Shown: piece after piece, positions 15,301 through 25,200 of the stretch
How positions within the stretch are numbered: position 1 is the first letter of the stretch
Layout: every line of letters begins with the position of its first letter
Source: Costus lasius
Lineage: Eukaryota; Streptophyta; Magnoliopsida; Zingiberales; Costaceae
Direction of reading: 5' to 3'
Assembly: GCA_027563935.2 (NCBI GenBank)
Contig: CM050447.1
Coordinates: forward strand, 15,651,501-15,715,500
Length of the DNA stretch: 64,000 bases
The notes under the pieces: generated by a model
Database searches by the model: none
Told to the model about the DNA's origin: nothing
The model's input: only the letters and a program-made list of their open reading frames with translations
Translations under genes and position numbers: made by a program

Positions 15301-18300
15301 ATCTGAGGGGCTTGGAGGCATGCTAGTAAGATGCAGTTCTTTCCCGTGTGAACCAAGATAAAAACGGATAGATCTAGCCCAAAGTAAGTAGTTACTACCA
15401 TCAAACTTAACAGTGGTTGCAACACTAGAGGCAGACTTAAATTCAGTTATAGTTGAAATCCATATGAAGAAACAATATTAAGGGGGTGGCGGCTGGAGCA
15501 AAGGAGGGGCTTGACCAAAAATATAACCTGCGTGAGGCGATGAAGACAGCGAAGAGGAAGATCACAATCGCTTGGAAGAAGGCCTCCACACCAACGATAA
15601 GACAAGCACTAGCGATGAAGAAGTTCGCTAGAGTTGGAAGATCGCTGGAAGGAATCGCTGGAAGATCGCGTCGGAGGGATCGCCGGTCAAGCTTCAAGCA
15701 TCTCCAGCCGCCTCACCCGAGGGAGAAAGTGGAAGGCGGAGTGTTTATGCGCAAGCGGAAGCGGAAGAGTAGTGTCGCCTGGTCGGAGCGAACAAGGGAG
15801 GGCGGCGCTGGCTGAGTCGGAGCGAACGAGGGAGGGCGGCGCTGGCGGAAGGAGGGCGGCGATAAAACCTGCTCTGATACCAAGTTAGCGAGAAGGGATT
15901 GAGAAAAAGAGGGATTGATTAACTAAAGTTAGGGTTACAAGTATATATGAAGATAGATTAGATCAAGCTATTGGGTCGAATACTTCAAACCCATTAACAT
16001 GAACTAACCCATTAAGCAACCCGTTAAGCTAATACACAACATACTCTTAACAGGGTCAATACATCTATAAACTTGTGGAATGTTACTTTTCTATGATAAT
16101 ATATACGAGAACTTATTATACTTGGTATCCAAACTTTGCTTGCGAGTGATATTGAAGTCCTCGGCTCTTCATACTTTTTGATCCAAGAATGAAATTTTTT
16201 ACTCCATCAAGATATGAGTCAATAATCTTATATAGTGTGGGTGACTGAATTCATAGGTCCCATTCTTGGACACCATAACGTGGTAATATGTTGACTTGAG
16301 GAGGAATTCAATTGAAATTAAACAATTTTGAAATTGCTCGATCAATGTCAAGCTTCTTTGACTTCATGTAATCATCGTATTAGTTTGCTTACTTGCTTTT
16401 GATAGGAACACTCTTAGGTTTGCCACTTCATTGACCCATTACAAAGAAGATATTGATGCCGCATTGTCCACATGTAGACACTGTATGGTTTTTAATGTCT
16501 CCACGTGTCTTTGTGCTTTGGCTAACATAATGACAGATAATGTTGATCTTGTAGCACTTTTGCCGTTGTTCCCATTGTTTTCAAATTGAGGTCATTTTGC
16601 AAATTGTATAAAAGATGATGGGATATCCTCATTGAAGGTTTACTAAGCCCTTGAAGCTTAAATAGTAGTCTCTATCTCAATATCTTCAGGAGCTTTGTCT
16701 CCATAATTGTATGGGGCTTGGAGCGTGCCTATCAAAGTTTTAATGCTCCTTGATGAATGATGATACATTATTTCGGTATGCAAAAGGATTCTAAATTTGT
16801 ATAGATTGCTTTGCAGATCTCTTGTGATAGCTTTGGTGATTTGAAAACGTTGGGTAGCTCACCAGATGGCTCCTCCACCTTTGAAAATATTATAGGAATG
16901 AGTGTATTGCAAATGGTGAAAGATTTTGGTATTTGACGTCATCAATATTTTGGCTTTTCGATGCCATAAAATGTTAATCAAAACTAAAAATGAGAAAAAG
17001 AAAATTTTGAGAACTTGATAGTTTTTGAGAGCTCGAGTAAGTTGTGAGTGCAGTGGGGTGAAAGGGGATTTATGCGGTGAGAAATCAGCCCCTGGCTCCG
17101 TTCCTGTTCCAACGGCTATATAGCTATTGGCTCAGTACAAGAACCGTGTTTAGCATGGTTCGCAGTTCAAGTCTGTACCGATCAGTACGGACATTAAACA
17201 TATACCACTCTGGTTTTGGGTGGTTAATGTACTGGTCCCACCTTGGACCCGTGGCTATACCGCCTAGTACAACTGGTTTCTTAATCCTTGTGGAATATCG
17301 ACAAAATTTTTCATTTCTGGGTGCACTCTCTATTAAGCTTTTCTTACGAGGAAGTAAAATCCTACTTGTCTCTCGGAGGAGCATCCCTCGAATATCAAAG
17401 GACCTTTCTGGTAATTGAGTTTCAATGAAGATGAAGAGTAAGCTCAACAATAGGGCGAAAGGTTATCAATAATGGAAGGAAATGTTCTTCAAGCCACACC
17501 TGTGAAGTTATGTGGTGTGACTCTAATGCAGAACTATAAACTGAACGCAGATCAATGTAGTTACATGAGCATCTTAAATGCAGAACCACAAACTGAACTC
17601 TACAATTTGTTACTTGTGCTAAATATTTAGTGAACCTTCGTAGTCAGCCATGAATTTTCATGACGTTGAGATTCTCTTTTATATGCCTTCTGCAGATTGT
17701 TTTCTGCTCTTCGTCCTGAATATTATATGAAATGCTATGTCTTTCTTAATTAACTTATGGTCAATGAATGACTGTAAGATGATGCTTAATCTAATGTGTT
17801 TGATCATTAGACCGATTTAGCAGCTTTATGCCCTGATTAATTACTTTTGACAACTTTCTTTTATTATATGTTAGGGAACCTCTTATTACAAATATCATGT
17901 GGAGGAATCTTATGGTTCAGGTATGTTCAGTTCAATTCATTACAATGAAAAATGTAGGATGGGTTTTTTCACATCTCTACGTTGTTACAAATTGATATTC
18001 AAACACCCATTGGAAGCACACTACTGTGTTTCATTTTTTTTTTTTGCATGTTGCATTAGTATTGAAGCAACTTTGGTTGTCATTTTATTTGACGTTTAAC
18101 TTAAACTGAAAAATATAGAAATCAACTTGCAATTGGCATGCCTGATTTTGAGAATGCCTTCTGCCATATAAGTGCACTGGCAGCTTGCTCGTTTGCAAGT
18201 ATGGACACAGGATCAGATGAGCACAAACTTCGTGAGAGGAAAAAACGGAGGCAGGGTTGGACATATTTCTGCATAGCTGTTGACGAAGTTTCATCATCCT

Positions 18301-20605
18301 AACACATTCAGATTGTTAGGTGTACGTGCTCTAGGAATATACCAGATTGGTAAAAATATACTTAAACACTGGGTGATAATATAATTGATTTAGTGACACA
18401 AGGCTTTGTGCTAACCTCCAGTACCCGAGATTGAGTTCTATGCTTGAATCAGCATGTCAAATTAATTTATAAGTTTCTGTTTTATATGATCATTACTCAT
18501 AATTGTACTGGATTAATTATACTTGGTCATCTAATTAATTGCAGGCTCTTTATCAAATCACAATCCTCCTTGTACTGAACTTTGGTGGAAGAAGCATTTT
18601 GCATCTAAAGAATGATAGTAGGGCACATGCAGACAAAACCAAAAATACTTTCATATTTAATACCTTTGTCTTATGCCAAGTAAGTTTATAGTTCCTAATA
18701 TAATTTGATTTATTAAGTTGTGGGAAAAAGTGAATTTATTATACTAGCATTTAGCTTTTGTTTTAGTCACCACCCTTTAATACATTCGGTTCTGCAGATA
18801 TTTAATGAATTTAACGCACGGAAACCTGAAGAATTCAATGCTTTTAGTGGAGTCGCCAGGAACTACCTCTTTGTGGGGATAATTTGTATTACAGCTGTTC
18901 TCCAGGTGAGTGGAATATGCATGCGTATACCATCCAACTAAATAAAAACCAATTAAATCCGTCAGACTATAATTTGATTTTGCCTTAGGGTTTAGCTCTG
19001 TTCGTTTTGCTTCAGTAATAGGAGAGTTTATTTACTAACAAAACCACCCTAATTGATCGAAGTTGAACCAAAGCAGGAAGGAATCTATCAGTTTGCTGGT
19101 TCTTCACATCGTTTTTTGGTTCATATAGGGCAATTAAATCAAGGAATACTTTATCTATTTAAAATGTCAATAATTTCATTTAATATTTTCTGTATTCACT
19201 CAATACAAAGCTTTTAGATTTCTGTTAATTTTGTCGTAACCCCAACCTATGCGTGTCCAAATCTTAGGTCAAACTGAACAAACCAGAAGGAATATGAATT
19301 TTCAGTTTGGTTCAATTTTTGGGTTGGATTGGTTCGGCTTCAAATCGTAAAGTAAATTCAGTTTGGTTTTTGGCTCAAAACCAAAAATTTTGTATTTAAC
19401 CAAATAAACCAAAATTTTAATATTTTTAATCAATTTTATAATGTTATTTATATTATAATATTTATTTATTTAAGATAATAAATAAAAATATAAAATACAT
19501 AAAATAATTTAGTGTAGTCTCAGTTTGGTTCTCAGAAATGTTGGGTTAAGGGGTGAATTTTTTTAAAATTCTGGTTCAGGTTGGGTTGGTTCCAGCCGAA
19601 TCCATTGAACAGTGTTATGTTTTAAGATGTGGCAAGGCATGCTTTGTGGGATAGAAATGTCCAGTGACATGGCATTATAACAAAAACTTTTTTTTATTGA
19701 AGAATCAAGTTATTGAATAATATTTTCTTTTTTTTTTTTGAAAACTATCACTAGTTCCTGGTCATATGTTGATAAGGTCAAACTGCCACCTTGACCTGTT
19801 GCATTAGTCTCTTAGGCTGTGTTTCCTTGGACGGAAAACTGGGGGGGAACACAGCCTTAATGCAGTAATTGACGTCAAGTTAACCATTATATAAAATTGA
19901 TGCAAATCTTAAAGTTGAGATACTAATTTGATGCAACTGGTATAAAAAGGATAAAGTTTTATAGTTTTGGATAAATAAATCAATTATCTTGGTTCCATGA
20001 ATCAATAATCTAATTTCAATTTATGCCCTAAGTCAAAATCAGATGCCTTTGGTGTGCTAGTTTTTTGTTTTCCAATTATCTAATGTTGAATATTTAGAAT
20101 GGACGTTTCCTTTTCTAGGTTTTGATTATCGAGTTCCTTGGGAAATTCACTTCAACTGTCAGACTTAACTGGAAGCTATGGTTAATTTCAGTTGCCATTG
20201 CTGTAATAAGGCAAGTAATCTTGATGCTTGTACGAAGGAAAGGTATCATTGGAAAATAAGAAAAGCAATGCGAATTTGTTTTCAATCTGGTCGAATTTTG
20301 TGTTTAAGCCATTGCATGGGGTAGAACTATTTGTAGGACATGCAAAGTGATTAGCAATCCACCAGACAACTAATCGTTTGTTTGTCATGTTTTTTCTTCG
20401 TCATAGTTGGCCTTTGGCAATTTTAGGAAAGCTCCTCCGAGTACCCAGCAAACCTTTCAGGGAATCTTTTTGCAGGCATTCTTGTTGGAAAAGAAAAGGT
20501 ACTTCAATCATATGTCTAAGTCTGCTGGATAAATTATCATCGACTCATCCTTTAAATTTTGCAGTTGATGGTCCAGTGCAGGAAAGCTCTGCTGTTCATT
20601 CGTAA
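360..20605 (+). CDS. Plasma-membrane-type autoinhibited Ca2+-ATPase (P-type IIB), C-terminal half
   Basis: Calcium pump that exports Ca2+ from the cytosol using ATP. The window enters the gene mid-way; the N-terminal autoinhibitory region, M1-M4 and the phosphorylated DKTGT aspartate lie upstream. Exons: 360-425, 507-605, 1103-1213, 1280-1447, 1996-2055, 2359-2520, 3598-3714, 3795-3893, 3961-4098, 4371-4471, 17875-17920, 18545-18679, 18798-18905, 20119-20210, 20407-20605. They join in phase to 566 codons. Visible motifs are the nucleotide-domain KGAAE, the hinge motif [12 protein letters not shown], and the M5-M6 segment with [19 protein letters not shown], followed by M7-M10. Sequence is closest, from memory, to the ACA8/ACA10 branch. 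The intron at 4472-17874 is 13.4 kb and transposon-filled. The intron after 20210 has a GC donor. The last ~30 residues diverge from the family, and 20499-20564 could be an in-frame optional intron, so the exact C-terminus is uncertain. Confidence 0.92.
4820..5260. repeat. Degenerate tandem repeat, about three units of 145-150 bp
   Basis: Three similar unit starts lie at 4820, 4964 and 5113. Each reads TGTAC/TT-CTTGTCCAAGCTTGAA followed by a diverged AGATTTTCG block and a later TCTAGA...AAACTTG block. Divergence between units is high, so the array is old. Confidence 0.6.
5985..7140. repeat. GTACC-type dispersed repeat, degenerate
   Basis: Both edges contain AAGGTTTTAAAT followed by GGTA/GTACCA/CCGGTCAGTA-like words (about 5985-6080 and 6950-7140). 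The centre (6700-6950) is a purine-rich GAAGAGGAAGAGG tract on the + strand that turns into a CTTCTTCTCC tract. Similar short fragments occur at 2590-2700, 17085-17270, 37380-37420 and 50095-50220. Probably a non-autonomous element or its debris; the class is not clear. Confidence 0.4.
9640..10080. repeat. GGTT/AACC-rich dispersed repeat, copy 1
   Basis: The block is full of GGTTCAGTTTGGTTT words and their complements around an AT-only centre, and ends GAAATTTGGACACCCTG. A second copy at 19245-19610 has the opposite orientation (it begins GTGTCCAAATCTTAGG). It lies inside the hAT-derived interval. This looks like a non-autonomous DNA element. Confidence 0.5.
10440..11214 (-). pseudogene. Decayed hAT transposase, 3' part
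   Basis: Read on the minus strand with frame changes and stops, this gives clear hAT (DUF659-type) transposase blocks. About 11060-11150 encodes [18 protein letters not shown], matching the family pattern VVQ-V-DNA-NYK-AGK-, and then a PH--RTP-AA block corresponding to the family YWTPCAAHCIDLML region. About 10855-10950 encodes GEILRF...[15 protein letters not shown], matching the family RFAT-F--L-SLL-KK-NL signature. A weak KIGEIYHII block follows at about 10650-10690. Stop codons and frameshifts are frequent, so it cannot code for an active enzyme. The 5' part continues at 16059 on the far side of the copia element. Possible C-terminal remnants at 9300-9620 are too weak to claim. Confidence 0.75.
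11215..11219. repeat. Target-site duplication of the copia element, left copy
   Basis: GGGTC (possibly GGGTCA, 11215-11220) directly precedes the left LTR. The same bases follow the right LTR at 16053. Five bases is the usual Ty1-copia duplication length. Confidence 0.75.
11221..11387 (-). repeat. Copia LTR, left copy (3' LTR of the minus-strand element)
   Basis: About 167 bp. It is nearly identical to 15884-16052: one G/A difference plus small changes at the distal end. On the minus strand it starts TGTGTGAGTATG right after a purine-rich tract. It ends in CTAAC where CA would be usual. The LTR is short for the family. Confidence 0.85.
11388..11398 (-). other. Polypurine tract of the copia element
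   Basis: On the minus strand this reads GCTTGAGGGGG and directly abuts the TGTG start of the 3' LTR. This is the expected plus-strand priming site. Confidence 0.7.
11393..12794 (-). pseudogene. Copia reverse transcriptase and RNase H region, broken
   Basis: The 12794-12423 piece carries the reverse transcriptase N-terminal blocks [10 protein letters not shown] and [15 protein letters not shown]. The 12358-11393 piece carries the catalytic YVDD box, then RNase H with its [17 protein letters not shown] and DNQSA blocks, and ends next to the polypurine tract. The frame changes near 12511-12520 in a run of six C (plus strand). In-frame stops lie at 12473-12475 and 12428-12430. A further nonsense codon at 12837-12839 separates this region from the integrase side. 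Copia elements normally encode this as part of one polyprotein. This copy cannot make a functional enzyme. Confidence 0.9.
12837..14954 (-). pseudogene. Copia protease and integrase region, broken
   Basis: On the minus strand this begins with the aspartic protease motif LDSGATSH (near 14465). Next come the GAG-pre-integrase zinc-binding block (WHCRLGH, then [10 protein letters not shown]) and the integrase catalytic core starting HLDIWGP and FIDDYSR. The core is interrupted by nonsense codons at 13764-13766 (TAA) and 13638-13640 (TAG). After 13583 the integrase tail continues with [16 protein letters not shown] and the KCVFLGYS block, ending at a TGA at 12837-12839. All three stops are of the kind a single C-to-T change in a Gln or Arg codon would give. 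Confidence 0.88.
14692..15470 (-). pseudogene. Copia gag region with CCHC zinc knuckle
   Basis: The frame contains the gag motif [12 protein letters not shown] near 15385-15420, the [11 protein letters not shown] block, and a C-terminal basic Gly/Arg-rich stretch followed by the zinc knuckle [14 protein letters not shown] (C-X2-C-X4-H-X4-C). The frame is open upstream to about 15470, but no in-frame ATG precedes the conserved N-terminal block; the first is at 15321, inside the domain. The frame shifts relative to protease around 14692-14705, in a homopolymer-rich stretch. It is therefore probably defective at both ends. Confidence 0.85.
15764..15860. repeat. Short tandem repeat in the copia leader
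   Basis: Two near-identical units of about 35 bp (GTCGGAGCGAACAAGGGAGG... and GTCGGAGCGAACGAGGGAGG...) are followed by a partial third (GGAGGGCGGCG). They lie between the primer-binding site and gag. Confidence 0.65.
15871..15882 (-). other. Copia primer-binding site
   Basis: The minus strand reads TGGTATCAGAGC, the classic complement of the initiator methionine tRNA 3' end, one base from the 5' LTR. Confidence 0.85.
15884..16052 (-). repeat. Copia LTR, right copy (5' LTR of the minus-strand element)
   Basis: About 169 bp. On the minus strand it starts TGTTAAGAGTATG and ends GCTAAC, one base before the primer-binding site. The GGGTCA duplication follows at 16053-16058. Nearly identical to 11221-11387. 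Confidence 0.85.
16059..16620 (-). pseudogene. Decayed hAT transposase, 5' part
   Basis: This directly continues the hAT sequence interrupted by the copia element. On the minus strand the end next to the insertion encodes a [13 protein letters not shown] block, matching the family pattern in which a F-K-ID- segment precedes the VVQ-V-DNA region. Further upstream a CGQCG-like pair and a GVQEWD block may correspond to the N-terminal BED finger and YGP region, but these are weak. Many stops are present. The 5' limit is uncertain; nothing clear is visible from 16620 to 17080. Confidence 0.55.
17085..17270. repeat. GTACC-type repeat fragment
   Basis: Contains CTGTACCGATCAGTACGGAC and TGTACTGGTCCCACC, the same vocabulary as the fragments near 6030, 7100 and 50110. 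It lies at the right-hand end of the big intron. Confidence 0.4.
19245..19610. repeat. GGTT/AACC-rich dispersed repeat, copy 2
   Basis: It has the same composition and AT-only core as the copy at 9640-10080 but in inverted orientation, starting GTGTCCAAATCTTAGG. It lies in the ATPase intron 18906-20118. Confidence 0.5.
19812..19860. repeat. Miniature inverted repeat, about 48 bp
   Basis: TTAGGCTGTGTTTCC pairs with GGGAACACAGCCTTAA across a loop of about 18 bases. The ends and size resemble a very short MITE or a solo hairpin. Confidence 0.55.
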
Positions 20606-21409
20606 GCTAGATGCAAAATGGGATGATGACGTGATTATGACTCATCGAACTTCCTTTATACGAAAATACACGCAGTTAAAGAACGTGCTTAGGAAAAAAA
20701 AGTTAAACTAACATGCTTGTAATAAAAACATTGGAAAAATGAAAACAAGTAACCTACAGTAAACCTTGTGCAAGATTCGACGCCTTTTTAACTGTTCTCG
20801 AGTGTTTTATTCTTTGTAAACCTTTTTTTTTCGTTTGTTTTAAGAAACTTTAAAACCCAAGCTTGGGGACATTTACAACATGTTAACAGTTTCAACGGTT
20901 ATTTCAGACGTCGTTGGAAGAATAAATTGTCAACATTATTTTTTGTCTTTTAAGATAATAATACCTTCTTGATAGTTTCATCTGGTATTTCAGACAAGTT
21001 TATTTTTGCAAATATTTTAAATGTGTATATATATAATCTAAAGATTATATATGATTTAAGATGTATCACTCAGGTGTTAAATGATCTAGGTTACTCTAGA
21101 GCTACCAGATGAAGGTAGCTCAGTGCAAAGATCATTGAGGTAAGAAGGTAATGCACCTCAATAAACAATAGTTTTCATTCCTACTAAAGGTAGATGACAT
21201 TATATTTCTCCTTAATGGTAATTTATTCCAATATTTTTTAACTTCTTTAACCAGTAAAAAGTTAAAAGCGCCGTAGCCTTCTCATTATCCATATCGTGCA
21301 TAATTTATCAATCTTGTTTTGACCATGACCACAATACCAGAGAGATGATGTCTAAATGTAACTCCAAGCACCTTCTTTTTAAGGATCAATGAAAAAAAAA
21401 AATGCGACA

Positions 21410-21606
21410 ATGCTAAGTGATCTGATCTATTCTACCAAATGAGAGTATGAGACAAATCAAATATTCCATTGCTCGGCCGATCTGAACTGATCTACATCAA
21501 AATTAAGTAAAATGCCAAGTGATCTGATCTAATCTACCAAATGAGCCAAGTCAAATATTCCATCACTCGACCGATCCGAACTGATCTACATCAAAATTAA
21601 GTAAAA
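21410..21606. repeat. Tandem duplication, two units of about 100 bp
   Basis: Unit one (about 21410-21511) and unit two (about 21512-21606) both read ATGC-AAGTGATCTGATCT, then CTACCAAATGAG, and end GATCTACATCAAAATTAAG. Unit two has a small internal deletion. Confidence 0.85.
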
Positions 21607-22066
21607 CTTGAGAATGTTCAGTTGTCATGTAAAACTGAATAATTCTATTGCCAATTTGTTAATGGCAAAATTATTTTACATTTCTCATAAAATGTACATA
21701 TAAATTATTTTACATATGCATTATACAGCAGCCACAGCTCACAATTAGAAATGCCATGGAGATTTTATATGCTTTATGTATATGATTTTATATTAATTAT
21801 CATTATCTAACTCTAATAAGCTAAGTGAGAAAATGCTTCATCAATATTTATGCGCCCAAATAATTACAATTCCTATCATGGTTGTTGAAAATGTTGAATA
21901 TAATCACTATAATAGTGATTATTGTTACCATCATAAATATTTAGAAAATAAATGTAGCGCATTAAGCATTCTGTTATAGTTGGCTAACAAAATATGTATC
22001 AGACGACTATATATACATTCTATATTATACGACGACGCACACAGATTATACACACAGTATTTGTGC

Positions 22067-22074
22067 TATAAAAA
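22067..22074 (+). promoter_or_regulatory. Candidate TATA box of the glutaredoxin gene
   Basis: TATAAAAA lies 221 bp before the chosen ATG. A start about 30 bp downstream would make the in-frame ATG at 22168 the first usable one. Confidence 0.35.
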
Positions 22075-22287
22075 TTCTGAATAGCAGCACTCTACATATT
22101 GTTAATCAAATGCTTGGGATATTTTTCCGTTACTCGAACCCATTGGCCAGATCTTGTACTTCAGCCAATGACAGCCGTCCGATCGTCCTTCGTTTCGTCC
22201 GTCGGTCGCTCTCCACCTGATCATCCGTCATTCGCCCCAATCGCAGGCCTGCTCTTCCCCCGTTCGTCGATCGATCGAGCACGGCCG

Positions 22288-25200
22288 ATGGCGGCGATGG
22301 CCGGAGCCTTCTCTCTGTGGAAGTGGAGCCCGTGCTCAAGGTGGCGACCTCCCCATGCATCCTATGCCTCCGATAAGCTGGATTTCTTGAAGAAAACTGT
22401 GTCCTCCCACGACATCGTCATCTTCTCCAAGACCTATTGCCCGTAAGCAACTCTGTTCCCCGCTGCATTCGGCCATCATATCACGTTTGCATGCTCTCTT
22501 ATTATCTTTCTTGCATTTTATCTCTCTGTAATAGGAACAAATGCAATAGGCTCCTTGTGGTACTGGCGGAATTAACTAGTTTCCTCTTAAAATTTCATCT
22601 TTTTTTTTTTTTTGTAGATCAGTCCCGAGAATACCTAGCTTCGACAATTTAATCTTGTTTGAAAGAAACTAGTAGAAACTTTGTTCTCGCGTAATAGACT
22701 AATGGGGATCGAAGCTAGGGCTTTGACTAGCAGACGACACCAGATTACAAACGTTGATTTCATTATTATATGAGATATAAAGTGTTATTATGAATCATAT
22801 AAACCCCTATTAATCTTACTTTATCTATGCAAATGTGATACGACATACATCCTTCAATTTGATCATGACATATTAGATTCTCGAATTATTTCTCTCGACT
22901 ATCATCAAAATTGTCGATAGCATAATTATCATCTACCATCCAAAATAATGATGCCATTAGCATAATTAACACTAACATCAGTAAAAAAATTTCTCAATTG
23001 AGATAATTGAACCTTTGTTTTAGAGGCGTATGTTTATGCAGTATACAACAACTATTAGGTCTCAATGCCCATATGTAAGACTTAACCTAACTTGTGAATA
23101 ATGACTTGACCGGACAAGGTTAATTTGATTGGATATATAAGAGCTCAATCTTGGACTTATGAGATCTAAAGTTTGAGGGCCTGTTAGGTTATGTATTTTT
23201 TTCAGAATTCTCCTAGCTAAAGGATTGGCAGGTGCGTGATATTAGATGTTACTATGAACATGTGTAGATTAATAAGATTCAGGATTTTAATGGAGGCAAA
23301 TTAAGAATGATGATAACTAAGGGTTTGATTGGTTGCTTCCAACTCTGCACCGATTAGTGAGTTGCAGGTGTTTAATTGCATGCAGCCCACTTGGTTTGAG
23401 GTTAACAAACTATAACTACATTCATAGTTAAAATTATTTGCTAGTCGAACTTAAATTTTGAAAGTGTAGGATGCCAATTTGTCAAATTTTTTACTATATT
23501 ATTACAAATTTTTATTATAAATAACAACTATTTAAATTAGTATTTTTTATTATTTGAAATATGGCTATTTATAATCATAAAAATTATAATAAAATAATCA
23601 ATATACTACAATGTAATTACCTTACAAATGTAAAAATCTTGTGTTACTTATTCCACTTGATGTTTGATTGTGGGAAAATTTATTTTGACCCTCAAGTTTG
23701 TTGTTTTTATTTTTTCCTAAAATATATTTCTTTATATTAGTTGAAGTTTTATTTCCTTATGTTGTTCCCTTAAGTTTATAATTTCTTTCGGTTTAATCTT
23801 TAAGCTTCAAATCTCAAAAGCAAGGTTCAGACTAAGAAAATAAAAGATCAGAAACTAAAATAATAAAACTATAAACTTCATGGAGTAATAAGAAAAATAA
23901 AGAATTACAAATTAGCTGAGAGAAGTTATAAAATTTACTAATCAAATTGTAAGTTTTCATGTCATTATCACAAATCACTATAGTTACCATAACTAGATTG
24001 GTCAATGACTTGGTCGAGCCTTAGGTCATTGGTTTACTCAATGGACAATGGTTCAATTTTTTCATTACCACCTATTTGAACCCGGTATATTTATATATAA
24101 ATGTTAAATATAGTTAATATTAAAAAATAAACAAATATTTCACATTAAAATAGTGAAAATTAAAGTGATTGGGTTAACTGATCCAACCAACCAAGTTAGT
24201 GTACCTCATTGTAATTTTTAGAAAATTTGATTTATTATTCAAACTCATCTAATCAGACCAGATAGTCCAGTTACTCCACAGTCCAGTATGAGTTTAATAA
24301 CTATGAAAATTGATCATTATACTTAATTTGTATTGTTAGAGTTAAGATAATTATTTATTAATATAATGATGCTAACTTACTTTTAAGAATTTCTATTATT
24401 ATTGAATTGAAGGCATAATATTCAATCAGCCCTCACAATGACTTGTTCATAATCTACAAGGCCGATACTATCTTGATTGAAGCTTTCAATGACGCATTTG
24501 ATGAGTTTGCTTCCCTATCTGAAATTATGCTGATTTATCCAAATTCATCATTTCTTTTGTTGCTTGTGATGATAAATTGAATATGGATTTCAAATTTATT
24601 CTAGGTATATGTATTGGTTCTCTTCCTATCAACCATCTCAGTAAGCCGTTTGGTAGCAAGATGAATCTTTTTTTGGTGTTGCCTTTCTCTCATTGCACCT
24701 CTCTCTGCAAAAATTTCATGTTAGAAAAGTTTTTCTTTTGTTGGCAAGATGGAATTATAAAATGGGTTTGTATTGGAGTGATTAATTTCTAGTGTGCCTC
24801 TATTTTGGTATCACAAAGAGTTATTTATCAATTTTCACAACTTATTACAAGATTTCTATGATTAAGCTATGATAAAAAAAAGTTTGACAAATTTTCGTGG
24901 GATAAGAATTTTATACCTTAGAAGGACGATGCTCTTACCTTTTGGAAGTTTTACATACTGCTTCAATCTTATCATTTGAAACAATTGTGTGATCTTGCTA
25001 AACTTGAAGAGATATTATGGATCAAATAGAAATTTGGGATATACAAGAAAATTAATGTGGACCGTTCCTACTTATTTGTGCTTGTATAATTTTCAAAGTA
25101 TTTAATAAAGGAGACTTCTTGTTATTAATCATATGCATGATATTATTATTGATGTAGAATGTAATTGATGCCTAGCATCTCGATGGCATCCTTGCAGATT

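Larger units (their letters stand above)
11221..16052 (-). mobile_element. Ty1-copia LTR retrotransposon, defective, minus strand
   Basis: A 4.83-kb element with about 168-bp LTRs at 11221-11387 and 15884-16052, flanked by GGGTC. Internal order on the minus strand is primer-binding site, leader with short repeats, gag with a CCHC knuckle, protease, integrase, reverse transcriptase with YVDD, RNase H, and polypurine tract. Integrase before reverse transcriptase is the copia order. The reading frames carry several nonsense codons and at least two frame changes, so the copy is non-autonomous although its LTRs are almost identical. It sits inside a decayed hAT transposase in the big Ca2+-ATPase intron, in opposite orientation to the host gene. 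Confidence 0.95.
4472..17874 (+). other. Giant transposon-filled intron of the Ca2+-ATPase gene
   Basis: The flanking exons join in phase: two bases of an arginine codon before, one after. The donor is at 4472 and a TTAG acceptor ends at 17874. From left to right it holds a degenerate tandem repeat (4820-5260), GTACC-family repeat debris (about 5985-7140), a GC-richer unclassified block (about 6640-8300), AT-rich sequence with no recognisable coding, a GGTT/AACC-rich repeat (9640-10080), a decayed hAT transposase interrupted by a copia element (10440-16620), and another GTACC-family fragment (17085-17270). Stretches 5261-5980 and 8300-9300 show nothing I can name. Confidence 0.8.
20606..22287. 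other. Intergenic region between Ca2+-ATPase and glutaredoxin
   Basis: AT-rich. It holds the 3' flank of the ATPase gene, a tandem duplication (21410-21606) and the glutaredoxin promoter. No further gene is visible. Confidence 0.6.

Noticed and set aside
15486..15888. Plus-strand basic open frames in the copia leader
   Set aside because: They lie antisense in the untranslated leader between primer-binding site and gag, and owe their length to GC-rich short repeats.
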